Origin: Butyrivibrio sp. X503
GTDB taxonomy: Bacteria; Bacillota; Clostridia; Lachnospirales; Lachnospiraceae
Reading direction: 5' to 3'
NCBI RefSeq assembly: GCF_003625475.1
Contig: NZ_RAIQ01000001.1
Span: forward strand, 496,001-560,000
Length of the DNA stretch: 64,000 nt
Shown: positions 18,337-27,053 of the stretch, piece after piece
Layout: each line of letters starts with the position of its first letter
Position numbering within the stretch: the stretch's first letter is position 1
Notes under the pieces: model-generated
What the model saw: only the letters and a program-made list of their open reading frames with translations
The model's database searches: none
What the model was told of the DNA's origin: nothing
Translations under genes and position numbers: made by a program

Positions 18337-19233
18337 TTATTTTTCAAAAAGATCTTTTTCTTCTATCTCAGATACATATAAATAGCCGAGAGACTCACCG
18401 TTTTCATCCTCAAATCCCATTACATTGTTGCTGTATGCAATGCAAGTCGGATACACCTTATCCCCTGCTTTTGCGGACTTAGGTTCCTCTCCGCTTCCAT
18501 CGTCATCAAATTCTACATCTTGTTTTAATGTAAGTTCTTTCGGATTGGTTATAGTAAGAAACTTATCTGCAGTAGTCAACCCATCGGAAACAAAGAATAA
18601 ATCTGTGGCGACTTCCCATTTCTCTATAACTTCCATCTCGCTTGTGTACTGTACACTACCGGCACTTTCGTCTATCCCGTAATACTTTGATCCGGATACG
18701 CGCTCACCTTCATCAAGCGAGGTTCCGTTCCACATATAATCGGTGACTTCCCTTTTTGAAGCATCGCCTTCCAGCGAAGCAAAGATAAAATCGTACTCTT
18801 CTTTATGTACGTAATAACACTTTGCCGTCTGAAAATCCGGAGCGTTGTCTTCCGAAAGAATGTCTATGGTCTGGTCATTTACTTCCAAAGTGTAAAAATC
18901 TATTCCGAACTTATCCGAGTGTTCTTTGTTAAGAGTAATGGTATCCGGAGTACTATCACTACCGAGATCAACTTGCACAGTCTTTCCGGGTTTCAATTCA
19001 TAACTAAAGAAGTCGCTGTCAGGAACTTGCTCGTCATCCGCTTCGGATGTTTCTGTTTTTGCAGAATCATCTGCAGAGCTCATCTCAGAAACCGAATCTT
19101 CCGTATTGTCCTGTGTTGTCGCTAATGTACTTTCTTCCGAGATATCATTTCCCTGCTCATTACCAAAGCTACATGCAGCAAGCGTAGTTGCTGCCATTAT
19201 AAGCGCAGGTATCAATAACGTTTTCTTTTTCAT
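18337..19233 (-). CDS. Putative lipoprotein
   Basis: A 298-residue secreted protein with a lipoprotein signal peptide: MKKKTLLIPALIMAATTLAAC, where the lipobox LAAC puts the lipidated Cys at residue 21. Next comes a Ser/Thr/Asp/Glu-rich linker to about residue 75, then a globular domain with alternating strands (LKPGKTVQVDLGSDS near 77). I do not recognise a named domain. The acidic linker would hold the domain away from the membrane. It is the first gene of a unit with the DUF2339-like protein, and its promoter lies in the divergent region near 19275. Confidence 0.72.
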   Translation of the reverse strand: MKKKTLLIPALIMAATTLAACSFGNEQGNDISEESTLATTQDNTEDSVSEMSSADDSAKTETSEADDEQVPDSDFFSYELKPGKTVQVDLGSDSTPDTITLNKEHSDKFGIDFYTLEVNDQTIDILSEDNAPDFQTAKCYYVHKEEYDFIFASLEGDASKREVTDYMWNGTSLDEGERVSGSKYYGIDESAGSVQYTSEMEVIEKWEVATDLFFVSDGLTTADKFLTITNPKELTLKQDVEFDDDGSGEEPKSAKAGDKVYPTCIAYSNNVMGFEDENGESLGYLYVSEIEEKDLFEK

Positions 19234-19298
19234 TATCCATTTCTCCTTCTATCAAATAAGCGTTTTGTAATTCTATTGTAACATGTTTTAACAAAATG

Positions 19299-19327
19299 TT
19301 GCATTATTTTTTACAGAATGCTACAAT
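19299..19327 (+). promoter_or_regulatory. Sigma-A-type promoter for the PH-like protein gene
   Basis: TTGCAT (19299-19304), a 17-bp spacer and TACAAT (19322-19327) point to the gene starting at 19374. A second TACAAT on the opposite strand (19275-19280) is a candidate -10 for the divergent lipoprotein operon. The 140-bp region between them also holds a loose AACAT/ATGTT dyad. Confidence 0.6.
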
Positions 19328-19373
19328 CTATATGCTTATTCTTTATTATTATTAGTATTCGGAGGAACGAAAA

Positions 19374-19817
19374 ATGGCAAAAGTTGGAACAGAAATGATG
19401 AATCAGATGCTTAACCCGCTTCTTCAGCCGGGTGAGACTTATCAGGCTGCTGCTTATGCAGTTATGCCCCCTCAGTACCCTATCTTAATGTACTTTGGTG
19501 CTATCGGAGCTCTTCTTGGAGGATCACCTCGCCCTTGCTACATTGGTCTTACAGGCGATAAGCTCAACTATGCAGTATTCGGCGGACTCAAGAACGACAA
19601 GCTCATGGAGACAGGTTCTATCAACCTTAGTGAGATCACAAAGGTTAAGATCAGCAATGGACTCGGAATTAAAGTTGCTGCCCTTAAATTAGGCAAGAAG
19701 AGACAGCAGTTCTCTATTAAGAAAAAGCTTAAGAACATTCCCGATCAGGAGAGAAGCTTACAGGTTATTCTCGACAGACTCACATCTCTTTCAGAGTCAC
19801 TTAAGCAGAGCGCTTGA
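19374..19817 (+). CDS. Hypothetical PH-domain-like protein
   Basis: A 147-residue cytosolic protein of unrecognised function. The sequence is rich in short strands and has one helix at the C-terminus: YIGLTGDKLNYAVFGG (about 56-71), then INLSEITKVKISNGLG and KKRQQFSIKKKLK, and a last helix EESLQVILDRL-like near 125-145. This resembles bacterial PH-like (bPH/YokE-type) folds, a structural guess only. It has a strong ribosome site (GGAGGAACGAAAA) and its own promoter, which suggests good expression. A short hydrophobic stretch YPILMYFGAIGALLGG lies near residue 35. Confidence 0.65.
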   Translation: MAKVGTEMMNQMLNPLLQPGETYQAAAYAVMPPQYPILMYFGAIGALLGGSPRPCYIGLTGDKLNYAVFGGLKNDKLMETGSINLSEITKVKISNGLGIKVAALKLGKKRQQFSIKKKLKNIPDQERSLQVILDRLTSLSESLKQSA

Positions 19818-19847
19818 TCAACAATATTATATCTTGCAAAAAAGTCG

Positions 19848-19879
19848 GGCTGCTTTAGTTTATCAGAACTAAGGCAGCC
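19848..19879 (+). terminator. Hairpin after the PH-like gene, probable weak terminator
   Basis: GGCTGCTTTAGTT (19848-19860) pairs with AACTAAGGCAGCC (19867-19879) with one mismatch. Only TTCATT follows, so termination is probably partial and may allow read-through to the next gene at 19908. Confidence 0.55.
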
Positions 19880-19907
19880 TTCATTAAATAAAGAAAGATA
19901 CTCTATC

Positions 19908-21164
19908 ATGCCTATTATTATATTAATTTTGGGATTGTTCATATATCTCATTTACGAGATAGTCCATTACTGTAAGATCAAATCAAATATTATAAGCAGA
20001 AATGAAGTCAAAAAAGCTGCCGAGAAACAGGCCAGAAATCTCAAGATTAACGACCCGATAATATCTTGCGATTACTGCGGAGCAAAAATCGACACCAAGA
20101 TTCACAAGGTATGCCCACAGTGCGGCGGTGCCTATGACAAAGATATTGAATGGACTTCCAAATTCAATGTAAAAAGTGAGTTCATAGATGAGCAGACTAA
20201 AGAGATCATAGATCAAAGAGAGTTTAAAGCTCAGAAAGAAGCACAAGCTGCCTTAAAAAAAATCAAAAAGACTATTATAGCTCTTGTTGTGATCAATGCC
20301 TTTATAATCGGATTAGGAACTTTTATTGCAATCTCTAATTATTCTTCACGCTATAGAAGCTCTGAAACGATAGAAAAAAAATTTGAAAGATTCACTAAGG
20401 CTGACTACTCCATAGAAGGTGACGGTATCATCTGCGATACCGATGATTTCAAGCTTGCTCTGACAGGTATTTATACAGAAAATAGATACCATGCTGATTC
20501 ATCATATTATGGCGAATATGTACTTGAATTTGACATAGAGAACCGTACTGATGAAGATGTCCGTGTAAGTCTTTATTGTTGCGGAAACAGTGGTCTCTCT
20601 GAGGGTAATCAGCTTATCTTTTATGACACTTTCAAAAAGAACAGTCACGTCGTTATATTTGATAATATATATTTCTCCGAAGGCGATTCCGATCAGATCA
20701 GTGAACTGATCTTCAATGAACTGGAAGTGCGTAGCAATAAAGATTATGATACTGTTTTCAAGTTAAACGATCCTGTAACTATCAAGACTACATCTGATTT
20801 CAGATACGCCCCGCAAACCGAAGACTCAAATCTCATATTTTCAAATGATAAAATCGACATCTTTAGTGTCTATGAAAATAATGATTATGAACCGGGGTAT
20901 GTTTTTACATTAATTAACAAGACAGATAAAAGCTTTATTATTACTTCGAACGACTTCATAATAGATGGCGAAGAAATATCTCCTTATATTAGAGATGATA
21001 ACATAATTCCGACAGACTACTTCTTCATAACAGACCCTTTATATCCCGGCGGAAAAAAATATGACAACTTCAAAGACCGCAATGTAAAGATTAACTTCAG
21101 CTTTGAATGCAAGCAGGACCCATCCTTGAACTTTGCGACAGGATATATTGATCTAAACAAATGA
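19908..21164 (+). CDS. Zinc-ribbon membrane protein of unknown function
   Basis: A 418-residue protein. A first hydrophobic helix lies at 2-20, then a zinc ribbon CDYCGAKIDTKIHKVCPQCG (residues about 54-73, two CxxC pairs). A charged helix rich in Lys/Gln (about 100-123) leads to a second membrane helix at about 124-146. The remaining 270 residues would be outside the cell and look like beta-sandwich modules (EYVLEFDIENRTDEDVRVSL resembles an immunoglobulin-like repeat). No enzyme motif is visible. It may share a transcript with the PH-like gene through an incomplete terminator. Confidence 0.7.
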   Translation: MPIIILILGLFIYLIYEIVHYCKIKSNIISRNEVKKAAEKQARNLKINDPIISCDYCGAKIDTKIHKVCPQCGGAYDKDIEWTSKFNVKSEFIDEQTKEIIDQREFKAQKEAQAALKKIKKTIIALVVINAFIIGLGTFIAISNYSSRYRSSETIEKKFERFTKADYSIEGDGIICDTDDFKLALTGIYTENRYHADSSYYGEYVLEFDIENRTDEDVRVSLYCCGNSGLSEGNQLIFYDTFKKNSHVVIFDNIYFSEGDSDQISELIFNELEVRSNKDYDTVFKLNDPVTIKTTSDFRYAPQTEDSNLIFSNDKIDIFSVYENNDYEPGYVFTLINKTDKSFIITSNDFIIDGEEISPYIRDDNIIPTDYFFITDPLYPGGKKYDNFKDRNVKINFSFECKQDPSLNFATGYIDLNK

Positions 21165-21186
21165 TGTGAATTATAGAAAAAAAGAA

Positions 21187-21228
21187 GCCGGTTACGCTTA
21201 TGAATTTCATAAACGTAACCGGCATTTT
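21187..21228. terminator. Bidirectional intrinsic terminator
   Basis: GCCGGTTACG (21187-21196) pairs perfectly with CGTAACCGGC (21214-21223), with TTTTTATTTC after it on plus and CTTCTTTTTTT after it on minus. It lies between the zinc-ribbon gene and the convergent nahK-like gene. Confidence 0.85.
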
Positions 21229-21237
21229 TATTTCTAT

Positions 21238-22326
21238 TTATCCTACTATTTCCTTCATCTCTTCAAGCTTTGATTCCATATCTTCTATCAGTTTAAACTG
21301 ATTCCTTGCGCGTTCTAAGTTGTGCGTGTCGTGAGAGGTCTTGAAGTAAACATCTCCTTCAAGGTAATCGGCAAGAAACCTTATTCCGCACTCATATGTC
21401 ATCAAAATGCATGAAAATGCCAAAAGCTCTTTTTCTGTATCTGTAAGTATATCTCCTACTTCCGAAAGGAAACCTTCCGTAAATGCCTTGAAAATCTTAA
21501 GGTCAAAAGAAACCTTGGAAAGATCGGTCTCATCCTCAAGCGCTGTATTTGAACCAAAGCGGTTGCTGTCACCGAAATCGTAAAGCACAGAACCGGGCAT
21601 TACCGTATCAAGGTCGATGATACATACGCTCTTTCCCGTATCGGGATCGATAAGTATGTTGTTCAGCTTGGTGTCGTTGTGAGTTACCCTAAACGGAATC
21701 TCTTTTGTACCAAGCTTATCGGTTACAACGTCGCAGTACTTTTCTCTTTCTAGTGCAAAAGAAATTGCATCTTTCGCAGACTCAGCTCTGTCCTTAACGT
21801 CTGAATCAATCGCCTTCTTAAGTGCATCGAACCTCATCCTCGTGTTGTGGAAATTCGGTATGATCTCAAAAAGCTTCTTCGCATCAAAGTCTGCGAGTTG
21901 CTTTTGGAAATGTCCGAAAGCCGCTCCGACATTTCTTGATACCGTTTCATCCGCCGCACTCTGATAGGTTATCGTATCTTCGATGAATTTATAGATACGC
22001 CAGCAGCCGTGTTCGCTGTCTTCATAGTACAGCTTTCCGTCAACAGTAGGAATGATAGTCAGCGTATTTCTGGCCGGATCTCCGCCTTCCTCTTTTATCT
22101 TATCCTTCAGATAATCGGTAACAAGGCAGATGTTTTCCATAAGCTCTTTTGCATCAAAAATCTGTGTGTTGATCCGCTGCAGAATGTATCGAATAGGGGC
22201 TTCATTATCTCTTTTGAAATATACGGCGTAGGTATCATTGATATGACCGCAGCCATAGACTTCACTGTAAATGAAGTCCCCTTCCAATTTGAAATTATTA
22301 ACTATTCCAAGTACATCGATACTCAT
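21238..22326 (-). CDS. nahK: N-acetylhexosamine 1-kinase (NahK-like)
   Basis: A 362-residue aminoglycoside-phosphotransferase-fold kinase. It resembles Bifidobacterium NahK (LnpB) throughout: GHINDTYAVYF near residue 27, YILQRINTQIFDAKELM near 47, VTHNDTKLNNIL at about 214-225 (catalytic Asp218), IDLDTVMPGS at about 237-246 (metal-binding Asp), and ECGIRFLADYLEGDVYF near 317. That enzyme phosphorylates GlcNAc or GalNAc at C1 for use by a nucleotidyltransferase. It is the last gene of a sugar ABC transporter operon, so it probably activates the imported sugar. The exact hexosamine is unknown. Confidence 0.82.
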   Translation of the reverse strand: MSIDVLGIVNNFKLEGDFIYSEVYGCGHINDTYAVYFKRDNEAPIRYILQRINTQIFDAKELMENICLVTDYLKDKIKEEGGDPARNTLTIIPTVDGKLYYEDSEHGCWRIYKFIEDTITYQSAADETVSRNVGAAFGHFQKQLADFDAKKLFEIIPNFHNTRMRFDALKKAIDSDVKDRAESAKDAISFALEREKYCDVVTDKLGTKEIPFRVTHNDTKLNNILIDPDTGKSVCIIDLDTVMPGSVLYDFGDSNRFGSNTALEDETDLSKVSFDLKIFKAFTEGFLSEVGDILTDTEKELLAFSCILMTYECGIRFLADYLEGDVYFKTSHDTHNLERARNQFKLIEDMESKLEEMKEIVG

Positions 22327-22334
22327 AACTTTAA

Positions 22335-23813
22335 TTACTTTCCTTCGGTCTTAAAGTACTCATCGAGCTGCTTCTGAACTTCTTCAAGATACTTGTCCAT
22401 ACCTGCGTCTTTGAGTTCCTGAGCGATCTTGTCGTGAGCCTCATCATATGAAACATAACCGCAGATAACGGGCTGGATTTCTTTGTTCCAGATTTCGCCG
22501 AGAGCTGTCTGCTCATTCTTTACATTGGTATTGTCAAAATAGAATGCCATAACATCTGAAGGAATCGCACCGTCATCCCACTTCTGATAACTCTCGATGA
22601 ACTCTTCGGGAACGTCTGATGTGAACTTCTGGTAATTAACGTTACGGAACATCCACTCATAGAAGTATCCTTCAAATGCGGGATCCTTAAGCTCAATTCT
22701 GTCACCGTTCATTGTGTAGTTCTCACCCTCGGGTCCATAGAGTGCAAACATGTAGTTATCCTGGCTTGTGTAGATCCAGTTTACAAACTTGATGGCACCG
22801 ATAGGATTGTTAGCCGAATAAGGTACGCAGAGAACCTCACCGCCGCAAGAGATAAGATACTTGGGCTCTTCAGGCTTAAGAAGATAGCTCTTAAGAGTTG
22901 CTTCGGGTGCATTTGCACGAACCGCGCTGATGATCTCATTCTCTTTTCCGAGAGATCCTTCTACCCAAATATATGTACCCTGCTGCATACGGCTGTCACG
23001 CTCGTTGTAGTTGGTTGTAAGCTCGTCTCTGTAGATACCCTTTTCATACATGCTTCTGTTAAAGTCAGCAACCTTTTTGAAGGTCTCTGTCTCAAAGAAG
23101 TTCATAGCCTTCTTGGAATCTTCGCCATATACAACCGTGTCACCTGCTGAGCACCATGTGAGCTGCTCATCCTGGAAATATCTTGTAAGAGGCTTGTAGA
23201 TAATGTCTGCAGGTCCGCTGAGCTCGGGATGAGCTTCTTTGACCTTCTCTGCATACTCTGCAAGATCATCTGCTGTCTTGATATCTGTCATTCCTACTTC
23301 ATCCATAAGATCCTGTCTTACGCATACAAGCTGGAACATAGCAGAACTCGGTGCATAAGCTGAAGGAATACCGTACTGGATTCCGCCAACCTTACCACCT
23401 GAAAGCTGTGAATCGGGTAATACCTTCTTCATATCCTGGCCATACTCCTCGATAAGCTTATCAAGAGGCTGGCACTGTTTCTTATTTACCATGATACCGA
23501 TATCAACAAGTCCGTCCCAGTAAAGATCGATGCCTTCACCTGCTGCAAGCATGATATCTTTCTGCTCCCAGTACTGATCCCATCCCTTGTAAACGATCTC
23601 AACTTCTTCGCCGATCTCTTCTTTTAACCTGGGATTAAGTTCGTTCTTAATGAAGTTTGCCATTGCATCCGTCTCTTCTCCGGGATACAGGATGCGAACT
23701 TTTCCGTTATCCTCGGGAGTCTTGCCGGAAGCCACCTTTGATCCGCCGCAGCCCGTCAGCACGAGCGTTGCCGCCAGCAAAGTAGCCATTGCTTTCATAA
23801 GCCTTTTTTTCAT
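22335..23813 (-). CDS. Sugar ABC transporter solute-binding lipoprotein
   Basis: A 492-residue extracellular binding protein. The lipoprotein signal MKKRLMKAMATLLAATLVLTGC puts the lipid-anchored Cys at 22. A long mature domain with DLYWDGLVDIGIMVNK near residue 135 and YSANNPIGAIKFVNW near 330 fits the LplA/YtcQ-like group (large binding proteins that pair with YtcP/LplB permeases). It delivers an oligosaccharide to the two permeases encoded just upstream. No ATPase is encoded here, so a shared MsmX-type ATPase elsewhere is expected. Confidence 0.88.
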   Translation of the reverse strand: MKKRLMKAMATLLAATLVLTGCGGSKVASGKTPEDNGKVRILYPGEETDAMANFIKNELNPRLKEEIGEEVEIVYKGWDQYWEQKDIMLAAGEGIDLYWDGLVDIGIMVNKKQCQPLDKLIEEYGQDMKKVLPDSQLSGGKVGGIQYGIPSAYAPSSAMFQLVCVRQDLMDEVGMTDIKTADDLAEYAEKVKEAHPELSGPADIIYKPLTRYFQDEQLTWCSAGDTVVYGEDSKKAMNFFETETFKKVADFNRSMYEKGIYRDELTTNYNERDSRMQQGTYIWVEGSLGKENEIISAVRANAPEATLKSYLLKPEEPKYLISCGGEVLCVPYSANNPIGAIKFVNWIYTSQDNYMFALYGPEGENYTMNGDRIELKDPAFEGYFYEWMFRNVNYQKFTSDVPEEFIESYQKWDDGAIPSDVMAFYFDNTNVKNEQTALGEIWNKEIQPVICGYVSYDEAHDKIAQELKDAGMDKYLEEVQKQLDEYFKTEGK

Positions 23814-23849
23814 ATTAACCCTCCTTATAATTAAAGAAACATCTTTAAC

Positions 23850-24761
23850 TTACTCTTTAACGGCACCTGCCATGATTCCATCCACGAAATACTTCTGTAT
23901 GAACGGGTAAAGGAATATGATAGGTCCGATAGTCACGATAGTTACCGCCATCTTTACCGTCTCTGCGGGAAGCTGAATATTCGCTGCCGCGCCTGCGGGA
24001 ATTCGTCCCGAACTGATGGCATTTACGTTGGACAAAATGTTGTAAAGATAGTACTGCAAAGGGAAGTAGTCCCTGTTATCCACAAACATAAGAGCATTCC
24101 ACCAGTCGTTCCAGTAGCAGAGCGCATACATCATTCCGACAGTCATCATGCCCGTCTTGGTAAGCGGAAGCGCTATCTTGTGCCATATCGTAAAGTATCC
24201 GGCTCCGTCAATCCTTGCAGATTCATAAAGCGAAAACGGAACCTGCGAAAAATATGTTCTTAAAAGGAACATGTTGAACATATTCAGTATCAACGGGAAT
24301 ATAAGTGCTCTAAAGTTATTGGAGAACCCATACCAGTTAACACAGATGTAGTACCACGGAATAAGTCCTGCTGAAAAGATAATCGTGAAGTTGCAGAAAA
24401 ACGATATTGCATTTCTGTACTTAAGGTTCTTTATGGACAATGCAAAAGAACACATGCTTGTCACTATCATCGCAAGGAACGTTCCGGCAACGGTCACGAA
24501 GATCGTCACTCCATAGGATCTTAGTATCCTCATACCACTGTGTGCAAAAAGATACAGATACGTGTTCAACGTAAATTCTCTTGGGAATATTGAGTATCCC
24601 TTTTGTACTACCGCCGTATTGTTGGAAAATGAAACCGACAATACCATGAGGAGCGGAATAAAACATATCAGCGCGATAAATCCCACAAATATATATGAGA
24701 ACGCTATTACCGCTTTATCCGCGGCGGAGGTTTTTACTTTCATCGTTGCTCTTTTTTCCAT
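23850..24761 (-). CDS. Sugar ABC transporter permease (LplC/YtcP type)
   Basis: A 303-residue inner-membrane permease with six helices. The EAA loop that contacts the ATPase reads YESARIDGAGYFTIWHKIAL at about 199-218 and matches MalG-type permeases. The start codon ATG overlaps the stop of the upstream permease (TGATG), and GGGAGGGA precedes it. Together with the partner permease and binding protein it imports a carbohydrate. The LplC/YtcP group often carries complex plant or host polysaccharide fragments, but the substrate is not determined by sequence. Confidence 0.9.
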   Translation of the reverse strand: MEKRATMKVKTSAADKAVIAFSYIFVGFIALICFIPLLMVLSVSFSNNTAVVQKGYSIFPREFTLNTYLYLFAHSGMRILRSYGVTIFVTVAGTFLAMIVTSMCSFALSIKNLKYRNAISFFCNFTIIFSAGLIPWYYICVNWYGFSNNFRALIFPLILNMFNMFLLRTYFSQVPFSLYESARIDGAGYFTIWHKIALPLTKTGMMTVGMMYALCYWNDWWNALMFVDNRDYFPLQYYLYNILSNVNAISSGRIPAGAAANIQLPAETVKMAVTIVTIGPIIFLYPFIQKYFVDGIMAGAVKE

Positions 24762-25666
24762 CAGAACAGTCCCTCCCCCTCATTTATTTTTTTAGCGAAA
24801 TGGTTGGATATCGTAATGAGTATCAGTCCCATTACGGATTGGAAAAGACCTATCGCTGTGGTATAGGAAAATCCAAGCGTTCTCATCGATGAGTAAACAT
24901 AAGTATCGATGACTGCAACCTCATCATAAAGAAGTGAGTTGTTTCCGACTATACCGTAGATCATTCCGAAATCTCCGAAGAAGATCCTACCTATCGACAT
25001 AAGCATGAGCACTACAACCGTTGGCTTAAGGAGCGGAAGTGTGATATACATTATCTGCATAAACTTATTGGCTCCGTCAACCTGTGCAGCCTCATAAAGC
25101 GTCTTATCAAAGTTAGTCATCGCTGCCATGTATATGATCGAGTTATATCCGCACCACTTCCAAACATCTGCGATGATTATGATCGGCTTCCAGTACTTTG
25201 GCTCGGCGTACCACCTTATGATCTCGTCACCTCTTGCCGCGATCCACTGGTTGATTATTCCGGTACTTGTTGAGAAGAACGCGTAAATTATCGCGCCTAC
25301 AACAACCCATGAAAGGAAGTACGGAAAAAACATGATGCTCTGAGATATCTTTTTATAAAATTTGTTCTGTACGTCATTAAAACAGATAGCGATCGTGATC
25401 GGAATGATCGTTCCAAGCACAAGTCCCCAAGCATTGATGATAAGCGTGTTGGCTATAACCTTGGGACCCATTCCCGTTCCCGAGAAGAAGTATTTAAAGT
25501 TTTGAAGTCCCACAAAACGGCTTCCGAAAATTCCGTCGATTATGTTGTAGTCGGTAAATGCCATCCACAGTCCGCCGTACGGAATATAGCAGAACATTAT
25601 GAGATAGATTATCGCGGGAACGCACATAAGGTACAGTTGCCAGTGTCTTTTAAATTCAGCTTTCAT
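24761..25666 (-). CDS. Sugar ABC transporter permease (LplB/YteP type)
   Basis: A 301-residue permease with a first helix at about 9-29 (WQLYLMCVPAIIYLIMFCYI) and the EAA motif YEAAQVDGANKFMQIMYITL at about 191-210. It forms the MalF-like half of the transporter. The start used is the ATG at 25666, which overlaps the preceding stop as ATGA and has AGGAGG in front; the ATG at 25684 lies inside the upstream gene without a ribosome site. Its end overlaps the next permease, so the membrane subunits are made together. Confidence 0.9.
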   Translation of the reverse strand: MKAEFKRHWQLYLMCVPAIIYLIMFCYIPYGGLWMAFTDYNIIDGIFGSRFVGLQNFKYFFSGTGMGPKVIANTLIINAWGLVLGTIIPITIAICFNDVQNKFYKKISQSIMFFPYFLSWVVVGAIIYAFFSTSTGIINQWIAARGDEIIRWYAEPKYWKPIIIIADVWKWCGYNSIIYMAAMTNFDKTLYEAAQVDGANKFMQIMYITLPLLKPTVVVLMLMSIGRIFFGDFGMIYGIVGNNSLLYDEVAVIDTYVYSSMRTLGFSYTTAIGLFQSVMGLILITISNHFAKKINEGEGLF

Positions 25667-27009
25667 GACGTTCCTCCTTTCCATCCCATTCTTGCATAAA
25701 GCTCATCCTGCTCTTTCAGATCTTCGTCTGTTATATAGATTGGTCTGTTGTAATCTTTGTTTAGTTCTTCAGGGAAATAAACCATTCCCGTATCGATGAA
25801 TATTTTGCCGTCCTTAAGGCACTGTGCCAGCTTTCTTTGCAGTGAACTCTCCTGCGGCACCTCTTCGATAAGTAGCTTTGCATCTCCGAACAATTCATAG
25901 TAAGTTGATTCTCCGTTCCAGCCACCCGTGTAGTTAAAGAACTGTCTCTGTACCCTGACTATATTACTGTCATCAGGAAGAAGTGTTGAGAGCCTTCCGT
26001 CATACAACCAGCTTGAAGACCAGAATCCCTTAAAAGGAATCTCGGGATAATACCTCTCAAAAAACTTCCATGCGAGAGTCATTGAATTTCTTACTCTCTG
26101 CGGAGTGTAGCCGTCTCCCGAAGGGATATGGAAGCCTATCATCCAGTCATCTCTTTCAAGTATCTTTTTATATTTTTCTTTGCTTAAGATAATGGTTTTT
26201 GTCGTTATAGTTCCGCAAGGAGAAATGCGATTTCCGATTATCTCGGTTTCTGTTTCCTTAAATGTCGTTGTAAAGGCCGTTTTTCTTTTTTCAGAAAACC
26301 TTCCGAAGTAATACCCGTTCTTTTCGCCGTTTGGATCCGCAAGCTCCTCGTCTTCGGGGATGAGCTGACCCATATCGTCTACATTAAGACCGTCCATCGC
26401 AATTCCAATAACCTCTCCGTCTTCGCTTCTATAGAAGTAATACGGATCGTCGAACTTACACGGAACAAATAAGAATCTGTCAAAAAGATATATCGAAAGT
26501 GAAAAGAAATTGAGTTTCCATGGGATATCAAGTATGCGAAGCGTCTCTTTCTTTTGATATCTTTCCATTATCTCATCAAGCATGCGATATGGAATCTGCT
26601 CGTAAAGCTCCTTGGGGATCATTCTGTTTTCAAGGTCGATCCTCGCATATGCGATACAGGATAAGAGCATGAAGAATTCCAATGTCTCGCCGAGTTCTCC
26701 CAAAGCTGCTCCGTTTAGATTGTTGTCGCAGTCAATGAAGTATTCGTATCGTCTTATGTCGCACTGTGTCCAAACGAGGAACTTAATATAATCACATATT
26801 TTTTCATCATCGGTTATTTGTCTGAGATATCCGTGAAGTCTTTTACTCTGATCGTCTGTAAGTGAATAACGAACAAGAATATCATCCAATTCTTTTTCAC
26901 CTACGACGTGGCCCTCTCCGTTCCACTTCTCATAAGCTCCTGCAAACTTATCCGGCATATTGACCGGTTTTATATATTCACAAACAGAATTAAAACTTAA
27001 TTTTCCCAT
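25663..27009 (-). CDS. NAT_N/GNAT_C-type acyltransferase-domain protein
   Basis: A 448-residue soluble protein. The C-terminal half contains IGFHIPSGDGYTPQRVRNS near residue 301 followed by WKFFERYYPEIPFKGFW and SSSWLYDGRLSTLL, which fit the GNAT_C domain of NAT_N/GNAT_C proteins. The N-terminal half is helical and less conserved. These proteins are commonly found next to sugar ABC transporters and oxidoreductases, and are annotated only as acyltransferase-like. It overlaps the downstream permease by four bases. A role in acyl or acetyl modification of the imported sugar is inference. Confidence 0.6.
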   Translation of the reverse strand: MGKLSFNSVCEYIKPVNMPDKFAGAYEKWNGEGHVVGEKELDDILVRYSLTDDQSKRLHGYLRQITDDEKICDYIKFLVWTQCDIRRYEYFIDCDNNLNGAALGELGETLEFFMLLSCIAYARIDLENRMIPKELYEQIPYRMLDEIMERYQKKETLRILDIPWKLNFFSLSIYLFDRFLFVPCKFDDPYYFYRSEDGEVIGIAMDGLNVDDMGQLIPEDEELADPNGEKNGYYFGRFSEKRKTAFTTTFKETETEIIGNRISPCGTITTKTIILSKEKYKKILERDDWMIGFHIPSGDGYTPQRVRNSMTLAWKFFERYYPEIPFKGFWSSSWLYDGRLSTLLPDDSNIVRVQRQFFNYTGGWNGESTYYELFGDAKLLIEEVPQESSLQRKLAQCLKDGKIFIDTGMVYFPEELNKDYNRPIYITDEDLKEQDELYARMGWKGGTS

Positions 27010-27053
27010 TTTGTACTTCTTACTCCAAAACTTTTTTCTTTTTATAAGCTCTT

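Noticed and set aside
17872..18381. 169-residue plus-strand frame rich in Leu, Arg and Pro
   Set aside because: It is the complement of the Gln/Pro-rich segment of the DUF2339-like gene, and its composition follows from the repeat.
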